From contig SLRQ01000048.1 in NCBI GenBank assembly GCA_007130885.1, positions 1 through 39,139 on the forward strand: 39,139 bases of DNA. The letters are read 5' to 3'. Source of the DNA: Deltaproteobacteria bacterium. Lineage in GTDB: Bacteria; Myxococcota; Myxococcia; SLRQ01. Position numbers and translations under genes: made by a program. Shown one piece after another: positions 15,480 to 24,117 of the stretch (the stretch's first letter is position 1; each line of letters begins with the position of its first letter). A model generated the notes under the pieces. It saw only the letters and a list, made by a program, of their open reading frames with translations. It had not been told where the DNA came from and did not search any database.

Positions 15480-16466
15480 TTAGTAGGGGCGGTTCCAGGA
15501 AGCCGCCCGGACGAGCTTGCGACGAACGGACTCGATCAGCTCGTTGAGTTCGTCCGCTCGTATCTGTTGTCCGTTGTCCGACATTGCCTGCTCGGGGCTC
15601 GGGTGAACCTCCAGCATGACCCCATCAGCTCCGGCTGCCAGTCCCGCCGCGGCGAGTGGAGCCACCATTTCGCGCTTGCCGGCGGCGTGGCTTGCGTCCA
15701 CGATTATGGGTAGGCGCGTAACGGCTCTAGCCAACGGGACGGCGGCCACATCGAGGGTGAACCTGGTCCCTGGCTCGAAAGTCCTGATGCCGCGCTCGCA
15801 GAGGATGATTTTGTCGGTGTGCGCGGCTACGTACTCGGCCGCTGATATCCACTCGGCAACGGTGCAGCCGAACCCTCGCTTTACGACCACACCCTTCCCC
15901 AGTGAGGCCGCAACGCGGCCCGCGGCGTCGAGAAGCTCGGGCGATTGAGCGTTCCTCGATCCTATTTGTATCGCGTCGCAGGTCTCCGCGACTATGTCCA
16001 GGTTTCCAAGCCCCGAGGCTTCGGTTATCACGGCCATGCCCTGTGCATCGGCCGCTCGCCGCAGCATGACCAGGCCCTCTTCGCCCGGTCCCTGAAAAGA
16101 GTGGGGACTCGTTCTGGTCTTGAAAGCGCCTCCTCGAAGGATGCGTCCGCCGGCGGCCTTCGCGGCTTCGGCCACGATGGAGATCTGCTCGTACGATTCG
16201 ATCATGCACGGGCCGACAATCCAAGCGGGCGGATGCTCCTCTCCAATGCCGAGAACCTCCACGGGCTCGCCCCCCTCGCTACAAAGCGGAGATTCACGAG
16301 GTTGGAGATCGGCGATCGCTTCCAGAGACCTTTCGATAGCGGACAGCACGTCGCGGCCGGCGCCTTCGGCCGACGCCAACGGCGCCGCGGTCGCAAGGAG
16401 TTTTTTTGCGAGGCGTTCGAGATCGCACCGCAAGGACTCGACGGATTGTGTTCCCGCTTTGGTCAT
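15480..16466 (-). CDS. aroF: 3-deoxy-7-phosphoheptulonate (DAHP) synthase, type I-beta
   Basis: First enzyme of the shikimate pathway: condenses phosphoenolpyruvate and erythrose 4-phosphate. Seen: metal-binding Cys in [18 protein letters not shown], the Q-I-G-S-R-N-A-Q phosphate site, [24 protein letters not shown] and the [12 protein letters not shown] end, all of the I-beta/KDO8P-like class. Several positions differ from the usual I-beta residues (V-D-A-S-H-A-A-G for V-D-P-S-H-A-T-G, R-F-T-L-D for R-N-T-L-D). The first 70 residues are helical and do not look like a ferredoxin-like regulatory domain; a reduced chorismate-mutase-like helix is possible. Same strand as glmU, 148 bp apart. Confidence 0.9.
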   Translation of the reverse strand: MTKAGTQSVESLRCDLERLAKKLLATAAPLASAEGAGRDVLSAIERSLEAIADLQPRESPLCSEGGEPVEVLGIGEEHPPAWIVGPCMIESYEQISIVAEAAKAAGGRILRGGAFKTRTSPHSFQGPGEEGLVMLRRAADAQGMAVITEASGLGNLDIVAETCDAIQIGSRNAQSPELLDAAGRVAASLGKGVVVKRGFGCTVAEWISAAEYVAAHTDKIILCERGIRTFEPGTRFTLDVAAVPLARAVTRLPIIVDASHAAGKREMVAPLAAAGLAAGADGVMLEVHPSPEQAMSDNGQQIRADELNELIESVRRKLVRAASWNRPY

Positions 16467-16614
16467 GGGGCTTCACGCCGGAGAAAATTGGAGGACTTGC
16501 GCATGTCCCGACTCGAATGCTCGATATGGGATCCGGAGGTGCTGGAGCGCATGGGGTGTTTTTACTTCACGGTTGGTTTACATGCCAGCGTGCCGTCTAT
16601 TGGACACGCCGCCG

Positions 16615-18081
16615 CTAGCTGCGCCGCCGCTTTCGGCGGGCCGGCCGCGAGGGTCCGGGAGTAGGGCGAGAGATCTTCTTTGCCTTGGTCCGCGAGGTCC
16701 ACCCCTCGATGTTTCTCTGGCGTCCCCTGGCGACACCGAGTGCTCCCTCCGGGATGTCCTGCGTGATCGTGGAGCCGGCGGCGACATAGCCGTTCTTTCC
16801 GATGCTGACCGGCGCGACAAGAGCGCTGTTCGATCCTATGAAGCAGCCGCGCCCTATCTTGGTGCGGAACTTGTCCTTGCCGTCATAGTTGCAGGTAATG
16901 GTTCCGGCGCCGATGTTGGCTTTTGGGCCTATGTCGGCGTCGCCGAGATAGGTTAGGTGCCCTGATTTCGCGCCTTCACCTAGGCGGGCGTTCTTCACTT
17001 CAACGAAGTTGCCCACGGACGCCTTGCGTCCGATGACTGTTCCGGGGCGCAGGCGGGCGAACGGTCCCACGCTGGCGCCCGCCTCCACCGTGGCCGAATC
17101 GAGCACCGAGTGGGCCTTGATTACCGCGCCGGCCTGGAGGTGACTGTTCTGAACCACGGCGCAGGGTCCGATCTCCACACCGGTGCCAAGCCGCGTTTCT
17201 CCGATGAGGTGCGCGCCGGCGGCGATCATGCTGTCGGCGCCGATCTTGACTCCGGCGTCCACATAGGTCGCGGAGGGATCCTCGAAGGACACTCCCCCGC
17301 GCATCAGCTTGTCGTTTATGCGAGCCCGTAGCATCTTGGCGGCCCGGGCTAGATCGACGCGGTCGTTTACCCCCTGCACCTCCTCTTCCTCGGCGGAGAC
17401 AGCGGTGACTTTGCCGCCTTCCTTGGATGCGAGCTCGACTAGATCGGTCAGATACAACTCTCCTTGGGCGTTATCGTCGGTGAGGCCGTCCAGGGCTCGA
17501 AGAAGGAAGCCTGTGCCCATGCAATAGATGCCGGCGTTGACCTCCCTGATCTTCTTTTGTGCCGCGGTCGCATCAGCCGCTTCCACGATGCCGGTAACCC
17601 GTCCTCGCTCGTCACGGACGATGCGGCCGTAGCGGCCGGGCTCGGCCGGCTCGAACGTCAAGAGTGCGATGTCGGCTTTCTCGCCGGCGCGGGCAAGCCT
17701 GGATAGCGTTGACCCGGTCAGGCAGGGCACATCACCGCACAGGATCAGCACCCGCCCCGCCTTGCTTGCCTCGATCTCCCTTCTGGCGCACATTACGGCA
17801 TGGCCGGTGCCGAGCTGCTCTTCTTGAACAGCGAACGACAGGCGGGCATCGGGTGCCGCCTTGCTCAAGGCGAGGCCGGCTTCCTCTGCTTGATGACCCA
17901 CCACCACCACTATGGGTTTCGCCCCGGCGGCCCGGGCAGCCTCTATCGGCCAGGCTCCGAGAGGGAGGCCGCACAGAGGATGCAGGATCTTGGCTACACT
18001 GGAGCGCATGCGGGTGCCCTTGCCGGCCGCCAGCACGACCGCGGCAAGCCCCTTTTTTCGATTCTTCTCGATAGTTTTCAT
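16615..18081 (-). CDS. glmU: Bifunctional GlcNAc-1-P uridyltransferase / GlcN-1-P acetyltransferase
   Basis: Makes UDP-N-acetylglucosamine for peptidoglycan and lipid A in the cytoplasm. Seen: N-terminal pyrophosphorylase motif L-A-A-G-K-G-T-R-M-R at 17-26, Q-L-G-T-G-H-A-V, G-D-V-P-C-L, then from about 265 a left-handed beta-helix of hexapeptide repeats with P-F-A-R-L-R-P-G-T and G-A-G-T-I-T-C-N-Y-D-G acetyltransferase signatures. The length of 488 is about 30 residues over the norm because of a strongly basic C-terminal tail (K-A-K-K, then R-R-K-R-R-R-S at the end), which may bind RNA, membranes or nothing. The start ATG fits M-K-T-I-E-K. Divergent from the coiled-coil gene at 18237. Confidence 0.96.
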   Translation of the reverse strand: MKTIEKNRKKGLAAVVLAAGKGTRMRSSVAKILHPLCGLPLGAWPIEAARAAGAKPIVVVVGHQAEEAGLALSKAAPDARLSFAVQEEQLGTGHAVMCARREIEASKAGRVLILCGDVPCLTGSTLSRLARAGEKADIALLTFEPAEPGRYGRIVRDERGRVTGIVEAADATAAQKKIREVNAGIYCMGTGFLLRALDGLTDDNAQGELYLTDLVELASKEGGKVTAVSAEEEEVQGVNDRVDLARAAKMLRARINDKLMRGGVSFEDPSATYVDAGVKIGADSMIAAGAHLIGETRLGTGVEIGPCAVVQNSHLQAGAVIKAHSVLDSATVEAGASVGPFARLRPGTVIGRKASVGNFVEVKNARLGEGAKSGHLTYLGDADIGPKANIGAGTITCNYDGKDKFRTKIGRGCFIGSNSALVAPVSIGKNGYVAAGSTITQDIPEGALGVARGRQRNIEGWTSRTKAKKISRPTPGPSRPARRKRRRS

Positions 18082-18236
18082 TTTTCTGACTCTCTCCTAC
18101 ACAAGTAGCGCCGAGGCACGCAAGGTCAGCAGGTCCTGGTTTCCCTCCTGGGGTTGCGGCTTTACGGTGGTAATCCCTATACTTGGAGCCAACTAGTTCT
18201 GGAAATTCTTAATTGCCCCGAAGATGGGACGAACCA

Positions 18237-18611
18237 ATGATCGCGGCTTTGGTTGTGCTCGTGCTCGTTGCTTGTGGTGTGGCGACGATTCTGATTCGAG
18301 ACCTTGCGAGAGGAGTGAGTGACCTCGGCCGGGAGCGTGCCGCTCTTTCCGAGGAAGTGCAGGGTCTTCATGAAAGGCTCGATATGCTGGAGGAGTACCT
18401 CCGGCGCCAAGGCGAGGAGATGATCGTGCTCACCCATGTCATCTTGGAGCGCGGCGTCGCGGACGAGGACGACATAGCCGAGATCCGTCACCGCTGCGTT
18501 GAAGTTCCCATGCGGCGTGCCGAGGAGCGCGACGAGCTCTTGCAAGGCGCCGATCTGGAAGAAATGGAGAATGTGGTCCTCGATGACGATGAGGCCAGCA
18601 CGCTCCATTAG
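18237..18611 (+). CDS. Small membrane-anchored coiled-coil protein
   Basis: No family recognised. Residues 1-22 form one transmembrane helix (MIAALVVLVLVACGVATILI), residues 30-65 a likely coiled coil (heptads in GRERAALSEEVQGLHERL then DMLEEYLRRQGEE), and the region L-E-R-G-V-A-D-E-D-D-I-A-E-I-R resembles the short SHOCT-like helical hairpin. The C-terminus is acidic. The ATG at 18237 fits the membrane anchor best; a TTG at 18213 is in frame. Such proteins often oligomerise at the inner membrane. Convergent with hemW, nine bases apart. Confidence 0.65.
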   Translation: MIAALVVLVLVACGVATILIRDLARGVSDLGRERAALSEEVQGLHERLDMLEEYLRRQGEEMIVLTHVILERGVADEDDIAEIRHRCVEVPMRRAEERDELLQGADLEEMENVVLDDDEASTLH

Positions 18612-18620
18612 GCCGCGCGT

Positions 18621-19826
18621 TCACAAGCTTGCAACCAACGAGTCATTGAAGCGAAAGCCGAGCCGGGTAGGGCGAACTTTGTCATTGGAACGTACGATGA
18701 GCCCCTGCCCTTCGAGTCGCGCGAGCGTCGGTTCATAGGACAGCCTGGGATCGATCCCGGACCACTCGGCTAGGCGGGCGAGGTCTACTCCTCCAGCCGT
18801 TCCGAGGCCCAGCCACAACGCCTGCCGAAGCAGATTCTCGGCTTCGAGATGCTCACTACGCCAAACCGACCGCCCCTCATCCCACGGCCAGCCCCACTTA
18901 GGCGATCCGGCCGCGGCCGGCCCAGCACTTTCGGCGAGGTACAAGGCCGGATCGGGCAAGTTGCGATAGCGGGTGCCGCCGTCTCTCGCGGCCTTGCCGT
19001 TCAGACGAAACCCGTGTGCGCCAGCCCCCACCCCGACGAACTCCCTACAGCTCCAGTAGCCAAGGTTGTGCTCCGACAGGCGCCCCTCCTTGGCGAAGCT
19101 CGATACCTCGTAGCGGATGAAGCCATTGAGGGCCAGCGCGTCGATGACGGCTTCCTCTATTTCCGCGGCGGCGTCTTCGCCGGGCAGCTCGACCTCGCCG
19201 CTTCTGGCAGCCAGCTCCATTGGTACGCCTTCTTCGATCGTTAGGCAGTAGGCGCTGACATGATCCACGTTGCAGTCGGCCGCCAGCTCGGCGTCGATCT
19301 TCGCGCCGTCGGAACTCTGCCCCGGGCAGCCATGTATGAGGTCTATGGAGATGTTGTCGAAGCCCGCCGAGCGCGCCTTTTCTATCGCTGTGAAGCAGTG
19401 CTCTTCCTCATGGCGCCTGCCGAGCGCGTCCAGGTACTTTTGCTGAAAGGACTGGATCCCCAGGGAGAGACGATTCACACCGGCTTCGAGAAGCAGCGAA
19501 AGGTTGCCGAGCTCACCCGGTTCGGGGTTGGCTTCCAGCGTTACCTCGGCATTGGAGCGGACAGGCAGTAGGTTTACAATGCCGCTCATGACTCTTGCTA
19601 TCTCGCCGGGCTCCCAAAGCGAAGGGGTTCCGCCGCCGAAGTAGATGCTGCGTACCTCGCGGCCTTCCCACATGCCGGCCGCCACCTGACCTTCGAGGTC
19701 CGCGAGAACGGCGCGGGCGTACTCGCGGTGCGGCGGGGGGCTCCCCGCGGTGGTCGCGAAGTCACAGTATGGACAGCGCCTTTTGCAAAAGGGGAAATGT
19801 ACGTAGACTCCAAGCGGCTTCGTCAT
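18621..19826 (-). CDS. hemW: Radical SAM heme chaperone HemW
   Basis: HemN-like radical SAM protein that delivers heme to respiratory enzymes. Seen: H-F-P-F-C-K-R-R-C-P-Y-C at residues 10-21 with the CX3CX2C cluster, F-G-G-G-T-P-S, E-A-N-P, G-V-N-R-L-S-L-G-I-Q-S-F, and a C-terminal HemW winged-helix part (GLRTAGG-like GLGTAGGVDLARL). It lacks the extra N-terminal residues of coproporphyrinogen oxidase HemN and has the H-N-L-G-Y-W motif of HemW, so HemW is the better name. Length 401 is typical. It starts 143 bp from the divergent M16 gene. Confidence 0.92.
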   Translation of the reverse strand: MTKPLGVYVHFPFCKRRCPYCDFATTAGSPPPHREYARAVLADLEGQVAAGMWEGREVRSIYFGGGTPSLWEPGEIARVMSGIVNLLPVRSNAEVTLEANPEPGELGNLSLLLEAGVNRLSLGIQSFQQKYLDALGRRHEEEHCFTAIEKARSAGFDNISIDLIHGCPGQSSDGAKIDAELAADCNVDHVSAYCLTIEEGVPMELAARSGEVELPGEDAAAEIEEAVIDALALNGFIRYEVSSFAKEGRLSEHNLGYWSCREFVGVGAGAHGFRLNGKAARDGGTRYRNLPDPALYLAESAGPAAAGSPKWGWPWDEGRSVWRSEHLEAENLLRQALWLGLGTAGGVDLARLAEWSGIDPRLSYEPTLARLEGQGLIVRSNDKVRPTRLGFRFNDSLVASL

Positions 19827-19881
19827 GAGCTTCTCGTGTGATTGAGTAGCGTGGCCATCTTATTTTCTTTTGTCTAAAACA

Positions 19882-19899
19882 GAATCATGATTTCCGGTT
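19882..19899 (-). repeat. 18-bp motif shared (inverted) with 7587-7604
   Basis: The minus strand here reads AACCGGAAATCATGATTC, identical to 7587-7604. It lies in the 143-bp divergent region between hemW and the M16 peptidase gene, where a regulator site is plausible. CCAAAG also precedes the motif in both copies, at slightly different distances. Confidence 0.5.
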
Positions 19900-19969
19900 T
19901 AGTGGGGGCCCTTTGGTGCCGCGTAACTTATAGTGCGCCTGGCCAACCGATCATCAAGAAGGAGAGCGA

Positions 19970-22555
19970 GTGCGACACAAGCTAGACAACGGCCTGACCA
20001 TATTGCTCGAGGAGAATCACGCCGCGAGGGTGGTTGCTTTCCAGGCCTGGGTGCAGGTTGGAAGCGGCGATGAGACCGACGCCGAGGCGGGTTTGGCTCA
20101 TCTTCACGAGCACATGCTCTTCAAGGGAACGCAGAGCCGCGGTGTGGGGATCATTGCCCGAGACGTCGAGGCTGCGGGAGGAGACATAAACGCTTCGACC
20201 AGCCACGACCAGACCGTCTACCACCTGGTCATGCCCAGCAGGGACTTCGAGGTAGGAGCCGAGATTCTCGCGGATGCCTTGCGAAGGGCCACCTTCGATG
20301 AGGAAGAGCTTCAAAAAGAGAAGGAGGTCGTCCTAGAGGAGATAAGTCGCTCCGAGGACATGCCGGGGAGCCGGCTTTCACGGCATGTCTTCGATCTCGC
20401 CTACTCGGTTCACCCTTATAGGAGGCCGATCCTAGGCTCCGCTGAATCGGTCGAACGATGCAGCAGGCGGGATGTGTTGGCTTTTTACAAAAAGCACTAC
20501 CGGCCGCAAAGGACGGTCTTGGTGGTGGCGGGCGACTTCGATGAGATGGATGCCTTGGGGTATCTCCGGGAGCTGTTCGAGGATTGGAGCCCAGGTCTGC
20601 CCGACGGCGAGACGGAGGAGCCGTCGCCTCGGGTGCCCGAGGCGGAGCCGGAAGGCCTGCGCGTGCGTGTGCTGGAGGAGGACGTTCGAGAGTGTCACCT
20701 CGCCGTGGCCTGGCCGGTGCCCAGAGTAGGCCACGCCGATATAGCTCCCTTGGATGTGCTCTCCGTCATCCTCGGTCATGGAGAGTCTTCGAGGATTCTT
20801 ACCTCGCTCCTTCGCCGCAAGCACGTCGTCAACAGCGCTGGAGCTCTGGTCTACGCGCCAAGAGATCCCGGTCTGCTCATGGTGGCTTGCCAGGCACCGC
20901 GAGCAAACGCTCCCTCCGCCCTCTCGGGCCTGCTGGAGGAGATTCGACGGCTCGGGAGCGAGCCCCCGGGTGAGGAGGAGCTGGAAAAGGCCAAGACCAT
21001 CATCGAGTCGGACATGGTCTACCAAGCACAGACCATGCAGGGACAGGCGAGTCGTCTGGGCTTCTTCGAGTGTGTCGCGGGCGCCGTGGAGCTCGAAGAA
21101 ATATTCTACAGACAGGTGCGGAGCGTGACCGCGGAGGATGTGAGCCGGGTGGCTCGTACTTATCTCACTTTGCCAAGACAGCACCTGGTGGCTCTGGTGC
21201 CCCCGGGGTCGGGCCTGGATGAAGGAGAGGCCCGGCGTATATGCGAGCAAGCCTCTCCCGCCACCGTATCCGAAGCGCCACCCGCGCCTCGGCACGGCGG
21301 CGGGGAGATAGAGGTGCTCCACAAGAAGCTAAGCTCCGGCATGACCTTGCTGGTGCAGCCCGATCCCGCTGTATCCCTGGTGTCGATGCGCGCCGTGGCG
21401 GTGGGTGGTCAAAGGTACGAGACCGAGGCAAACGCCGGGATCAACACGCTTGCCAGCCGCCTGCTGACGGCCGGCACCGAGAGTAGGGACGCCGAGGAGA
21501 TTGCCCGGCTGGTGGATGGTTGGGCCGGGTCTCTTAGTGGTGAGAGCGGGCACAACTCTTTCGGAATGGAGGCGGAGTTTCTCGCTCGCTACTTCGAGCA
21601 GGGGCTTCGCCTAATGGCGGAATGCATTACCAGGTCGGCTTTTCCACAGCATGAGCTCGACAAGGAGCGCGCCCTGCTTCTCGAGGAGCTGAATTCCAAG
21701 GAGGACTACCCCTCCGAGCTGGTCTTCGATCTGTTTCGCCGGACCCTGTGGCAGCGGCATCCCTATCGAATGGAGCTGCGCGGAAGCCGGGAGAGCCTCG
21801 AGGGATTGGACGCCGAATCCGTGCGAAGTTACGTAGCCGCGCACTACCAACCCTCGGAAATGCATCTTGCCGTTGTTGGGGGGGTCGAGCCCGAACAGGT
21901 GGTTGATCTGGCCGAGGAGCTGTTCGGCGCCGAATCGTTGCCGCCGCCGGATGCGAAGACCGCGCCGCCACGGGTGGAGAGCGAGCCGCCGCTCGATGAG
22001 CCCAGGCGTGCCGAGATACAGCTCGAGAGGGAACAGGCCCACCTGGTTATCGGGTATCCGGGCGTTCGGCTCTCCGATCCCGATCGCTCGACACTCGAGG
22101 TGCTCTCCACCATCTTGTCGGGACAGGGCGGGCGCCTCTTCGTGGAGCTTCGCGACCGCAGATCCCTGGCGTACTCGGTCGGATCCTTCAGCCAGGAGGG
22201 CATCGATCCGGGCTTTTTCGGAATCTACATGGGGTGCTCGGAGAAGAAGATTGACGAAGCGATCTCGGCTATTGGAGATGAGCTGTCGAAGCTTCGAAAG
22301 ACTCCGGTTTCCGACGAGGAGCTGACGCGGGCCAAACGGTACCTGGTGGGCTCTCATGAGATAGGGCTTCAGAGGCCGGGTTCCCGGGCCGCCGTTTTGG
22401 CCTTCGACGACGCCTACGGACTAGGCTACCTCGACCATAGAGGTTACGCCGAGCGCATCGAGTCGGTCACGGCGGCGATGATTCGTGATGCGGCCGGTCG
22501 ATACCTCCATCCGAAGCGCGAGGTGCTGGCGATAATCCGGCCCTTGCGCAAGTAG
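19970..22555 (+). CDS. M16-family (pitrilysin-type) zinc peptidase, fused two-half protein
   Basis: Large M16 peptidase-like protein of 861 residues built from two M16 halves. The N-terminal half has the inverted zinc motif H-L-H-E-H at 44-48 and the downstream Glu ligand in E-V-V-L-E-E-I (about residue 120), so it should be active. The C-terminal half begins near residue 440 (EIEVLHKKLSSGMTLL), lacks HxxEH but keeps the substrate-binding R/Y pair (R-R-S-L-A-Y), as in processing-peptidase alpha subunits. GTG start after AAGGAGAG. No signal peptide or anchor is seen, although the substrates are probably small peptides. It is followed at 29 bp by a NusG-type gene. Confidence 0.9.
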   Translation: MRHKLDNGLTILLEENHAARVVAFQAWVQVGSGDETDAEAGLAHLHEHMLFKGTQSRGVGIIARDVEAAGGDINASTSHDQTVYHLVMPSRDFEVGAEILADALRRATFDEEELQKEKEVVLEEISRSEDMPGSRLSRHVFDLAYSVHPYRRPILGSAESVERCSRRDVLAFYKKHYRPQRTVLVVAGDFDEMDALGYLRELFEDWSPGLPDGETEEPSPRVPEAEPEGLRVRVLEEDVRECHLAVAWPVPRVGHADIAPLDVLSVILGHGESSRILTSLLRRKHVVNSAGALVYAPRDPGLLMVACQAPRANAPSALSGLLEEIRRLGSEPPGEEELEKAKTIIESDMVYQAQTMQGQASRLGFFECVAGAVELEEIFYRQVRSVTAEDVSRVARTYLTLPRQHLVALVPPGSGLDEGEARRICEQASPATVSEAPPAPRHGGGEIEVLHKKLSSGMTLLVQPDPAVSLVSMRAVAVGGQRYETEANAGINTLASRLLTAGTESRDAEEIARLVDGWAGSLSGESGHNSFGMEAEFLARYFEQGLRLMAECITRSAFPQHELDKERALLLEELNSKEDYPSELVFDLFRRTLWQRHPYRMELRGSRESLEGLDAESVRSYVAAHYQPSEMHLAVVGGVEPEQVVDLAEELFGAESLPPPDAKTAPPRVESEPPLDEPRRAEIQLEREQAHLVIGYPGVRLSDPDRSTLEVLSTILSGQGGRLFVELRDRRSLAYSVGSFSQEGIDPGFFGIYMGCSEKKIDEAISAIGDELSKLRKTPVSDEELTRAKRYLVGSHEIGLQRPGSRAAVLAFDDAYGLGYLDHRGYAERIESVTAAMIRDAAGRYLHPKREVLAIIRPLRK

Positions 22556-22584
22556 CCCGCTTAGGCGGTAGAGTAGTCGCCGCG

Positions 22585-23136
22585 ATGACCGCCTCCGAAA
22601 CACCATGCGAGCGAATCGTCACGCCGCGCTGGTACGCGGTCGGCGTTCAGAGCAGGAAGGAGCGGTCCGCGTGCGCCGGCCTCTCCGATAAGGGATTCGA
22701 GGTTTTCTTGCCGACAAGGCCGGAACGCAGGCTCTGGAGTGATCGCGTCAAGACGTTCGACCAGGTCCTCTTTCCCGGCTACCTCTTTGTTCGCGCCGAC
22801 CTGGATCCGGACGTGCGCGTGGAGATCTTGAAGGTCCGGCAGGTGAGAGATCTGGTAGGCCGCATCCGGGGAGACTCCCGGGTCGCCTGGCCTGTTCCGG
22901 ACCATGAGATCGAGAGCCTTCGCACCGTGGTCGGCGCGGCGAGGGAGGTGGATCCCATTGCCGGCCTGATCCAGGGGACCCCGGTGCTGGTCGGCTCTGG
23001 TGCCCTTCGTGGAGCGCGGGGAGTGGTCGTGGAGGCTCCCGACGGGCGGCGCAGGCTGGTGGTGCAGATTACGATTCTCGGACGTGGAGTTCGGGTGAGG
23101 CTGGAGGCCGAGGACGTACTCGGCCCCGCGGACTGA
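22585..23136 (+). CDS. NusG-family transcription elongation factor paralogue (RfaH/UpxY-like)
   Basis: NusG paralogue of 183 residues: the NGN domain begins P-R-W-Y-A-V-G-V-Q-S-R-K-E and contains F-L-P-T and V-L-F-P-G-Y-L-F-V-R; a KOW domain follows (P-V-L-V-G-S-G-A-L-R-G-A-R-G-V-V-V-E). The position 9-40 and central P-G-Y-L-F-V motif match NusG/RfaH/UpxY. The true nusG normally sits beside secE and rplK, so this is a specialised paralogue, which normally acts on a long operon with a recruitment element. Here it is followed by a nitroreductase gene and no surface polysaccharide operon, so its target is not local. Probably co-transcribed with the M16 gene. Confidence 0.82.
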   Translation: MTASETPCERIVTPRWYAVGVQSRKERSACAGLSDKGFEVFLPTRPERRLWSDRVKTFDQVLFPGYLFVRADLDPDVRVEILKVRQVRDLVGRIRGDSRVAWPVPDHEIESLRTVVGAAREVDPIAGLIQGTPVLVGSGALRGARGVVVEAPDGRRRLVVQITILGRGVRVRLEAEDVLGPAD

Positions 23137-23257
23137 GGAGGGTTTTCCAAAAGCCCGGGGTGGCTCCAGAGGCTGAAGTGCCATAGTCTCACCCATACCA
23201 CGCATGGCCTTATCAATCTCCCACGGGGGGAGATGTGGTCTTGGAGGAGGTAGAAGA

Positions 23258-23974
23258 ATGATGGGAGCGATGCTGTCCAGTTTGTTCGTGATCGTCTTCT
23301 TCGCCGGGCTGGTCGTCGCCGCCGAGGTCGGCTCGGGTGAGGGCGGAGGGTCCGGCGGCGAATCGGGCGAGAATCCGGTCAAGAAGGAGCTGCCGGAGCC
23401 CGACCGCGACGGAACCTTCGCATTGGAGAAAGCCCTGGATGAGAGACGATCCAGGCGCTCTTTTTCCGGTGAGCCGCTGTCCTTGTCCCAGGCCGGGCAG
23501 CTTTTGTGGGCGGCCCAGGGGATCTCCGACGAGCGCCGCGGCTACCGGACTGCTCCTTCAGCCGGCGCCACGTTCCCGCTCGACGTTTACCTCGTGGCGG
23601 GAGATGTGGATGAGCTTGCTCCGGCAATCTACAAGTACGAGCCTTCGGAGCATGCCGTGACGCCGGTGGTGCCGGGGGATCAAAGGTCCGATCTTCGCAC
23701 AGCGGCTCTTGGTCAGGATTCGGTTGGCGCGGCACCCGCGGCGATCGTCATTACCGGCACCTATGCCAGAACGACGCAGAGGTACGGAGAGCGAGGCGAG
23801 ATGTATACACACATGGAAGCGGGTCACGCCGGGCAGAACATCTACTTGCAGGCGACTGCCCTCGGACTGGGGACGGTGGCCATCGGCGCTTTCGTGGATG
23901 ACTCGGTCAGCAGCTTGCTGCGCCTGTCCGGCGACGAGAAACCGCTGTACATCTACCCGGTCGGGCACCAGTAG
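23258..23974 (+). CDS. Exported nitroreductase / SagB-type oxidoreductase
   Basis: Nitroreductase-fold flavoprotein of 238 residues, near the SagB/McbC-type dehydrogenase branch: R-R-S-R-R-S-F, L-S-Q-A-G-Q-L-L-W-A-A-Q-G, the R-T-A-P-S-A-G-A-T-F-P-L-D flavin-binding segment, A-I-V-I-T-G, and H-M-E-A-G-H-A-G-Q-N-I-Y-L-Q-A-T-A-L-G-L-G. A Sec-type signal peptide (hydrophobic core LSSLFVIVFFAGLVVAA) and a Gly/Ser/Glu linker precede the domain, so it should sit outside the inner membrane; nitroreductases are usually cytoplasmic. The start at 23258 is fixed by GGAGGAGG at 23243-23250. No thiazole/oxazole peptide partner genes are nearby. Confidence 0.82.
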   Translation: MMGAMLSSLFVIVFFAGLVVAAEVGSGEGGGSGGESGENPVKKELPEPDRDGTFALEKALDERRSRRSFSGEPLSLSQAGQLLWAAQGISDERRGYRTAPSAGATFPLDVYLVAGDVDELAPAIYKYEPSEHAVTPVVPGDQRSDLRTAALGQDSVGAAPAAIVITGTYARTTQRYGERGEMYTHMEAGHAGQNIYLQATALGLGTVAIGAFVDDSVSSLLRLSGDEKPLYIYPVGHQ

Positions 23975-24117
23975 CTCGCGGGCGGCTTCCTCCCAGCCCA
24001 GGAAAGCAGATCCTCGAGCCCCAAGCTCGGTGCTCGGGAGTATTCATGCTCACCGAACCATTGGATAAATGGCGCCAAGGAGGTAGTTTGCAGGTCAACC
24101 TGCCGCAGGAGAATGGA

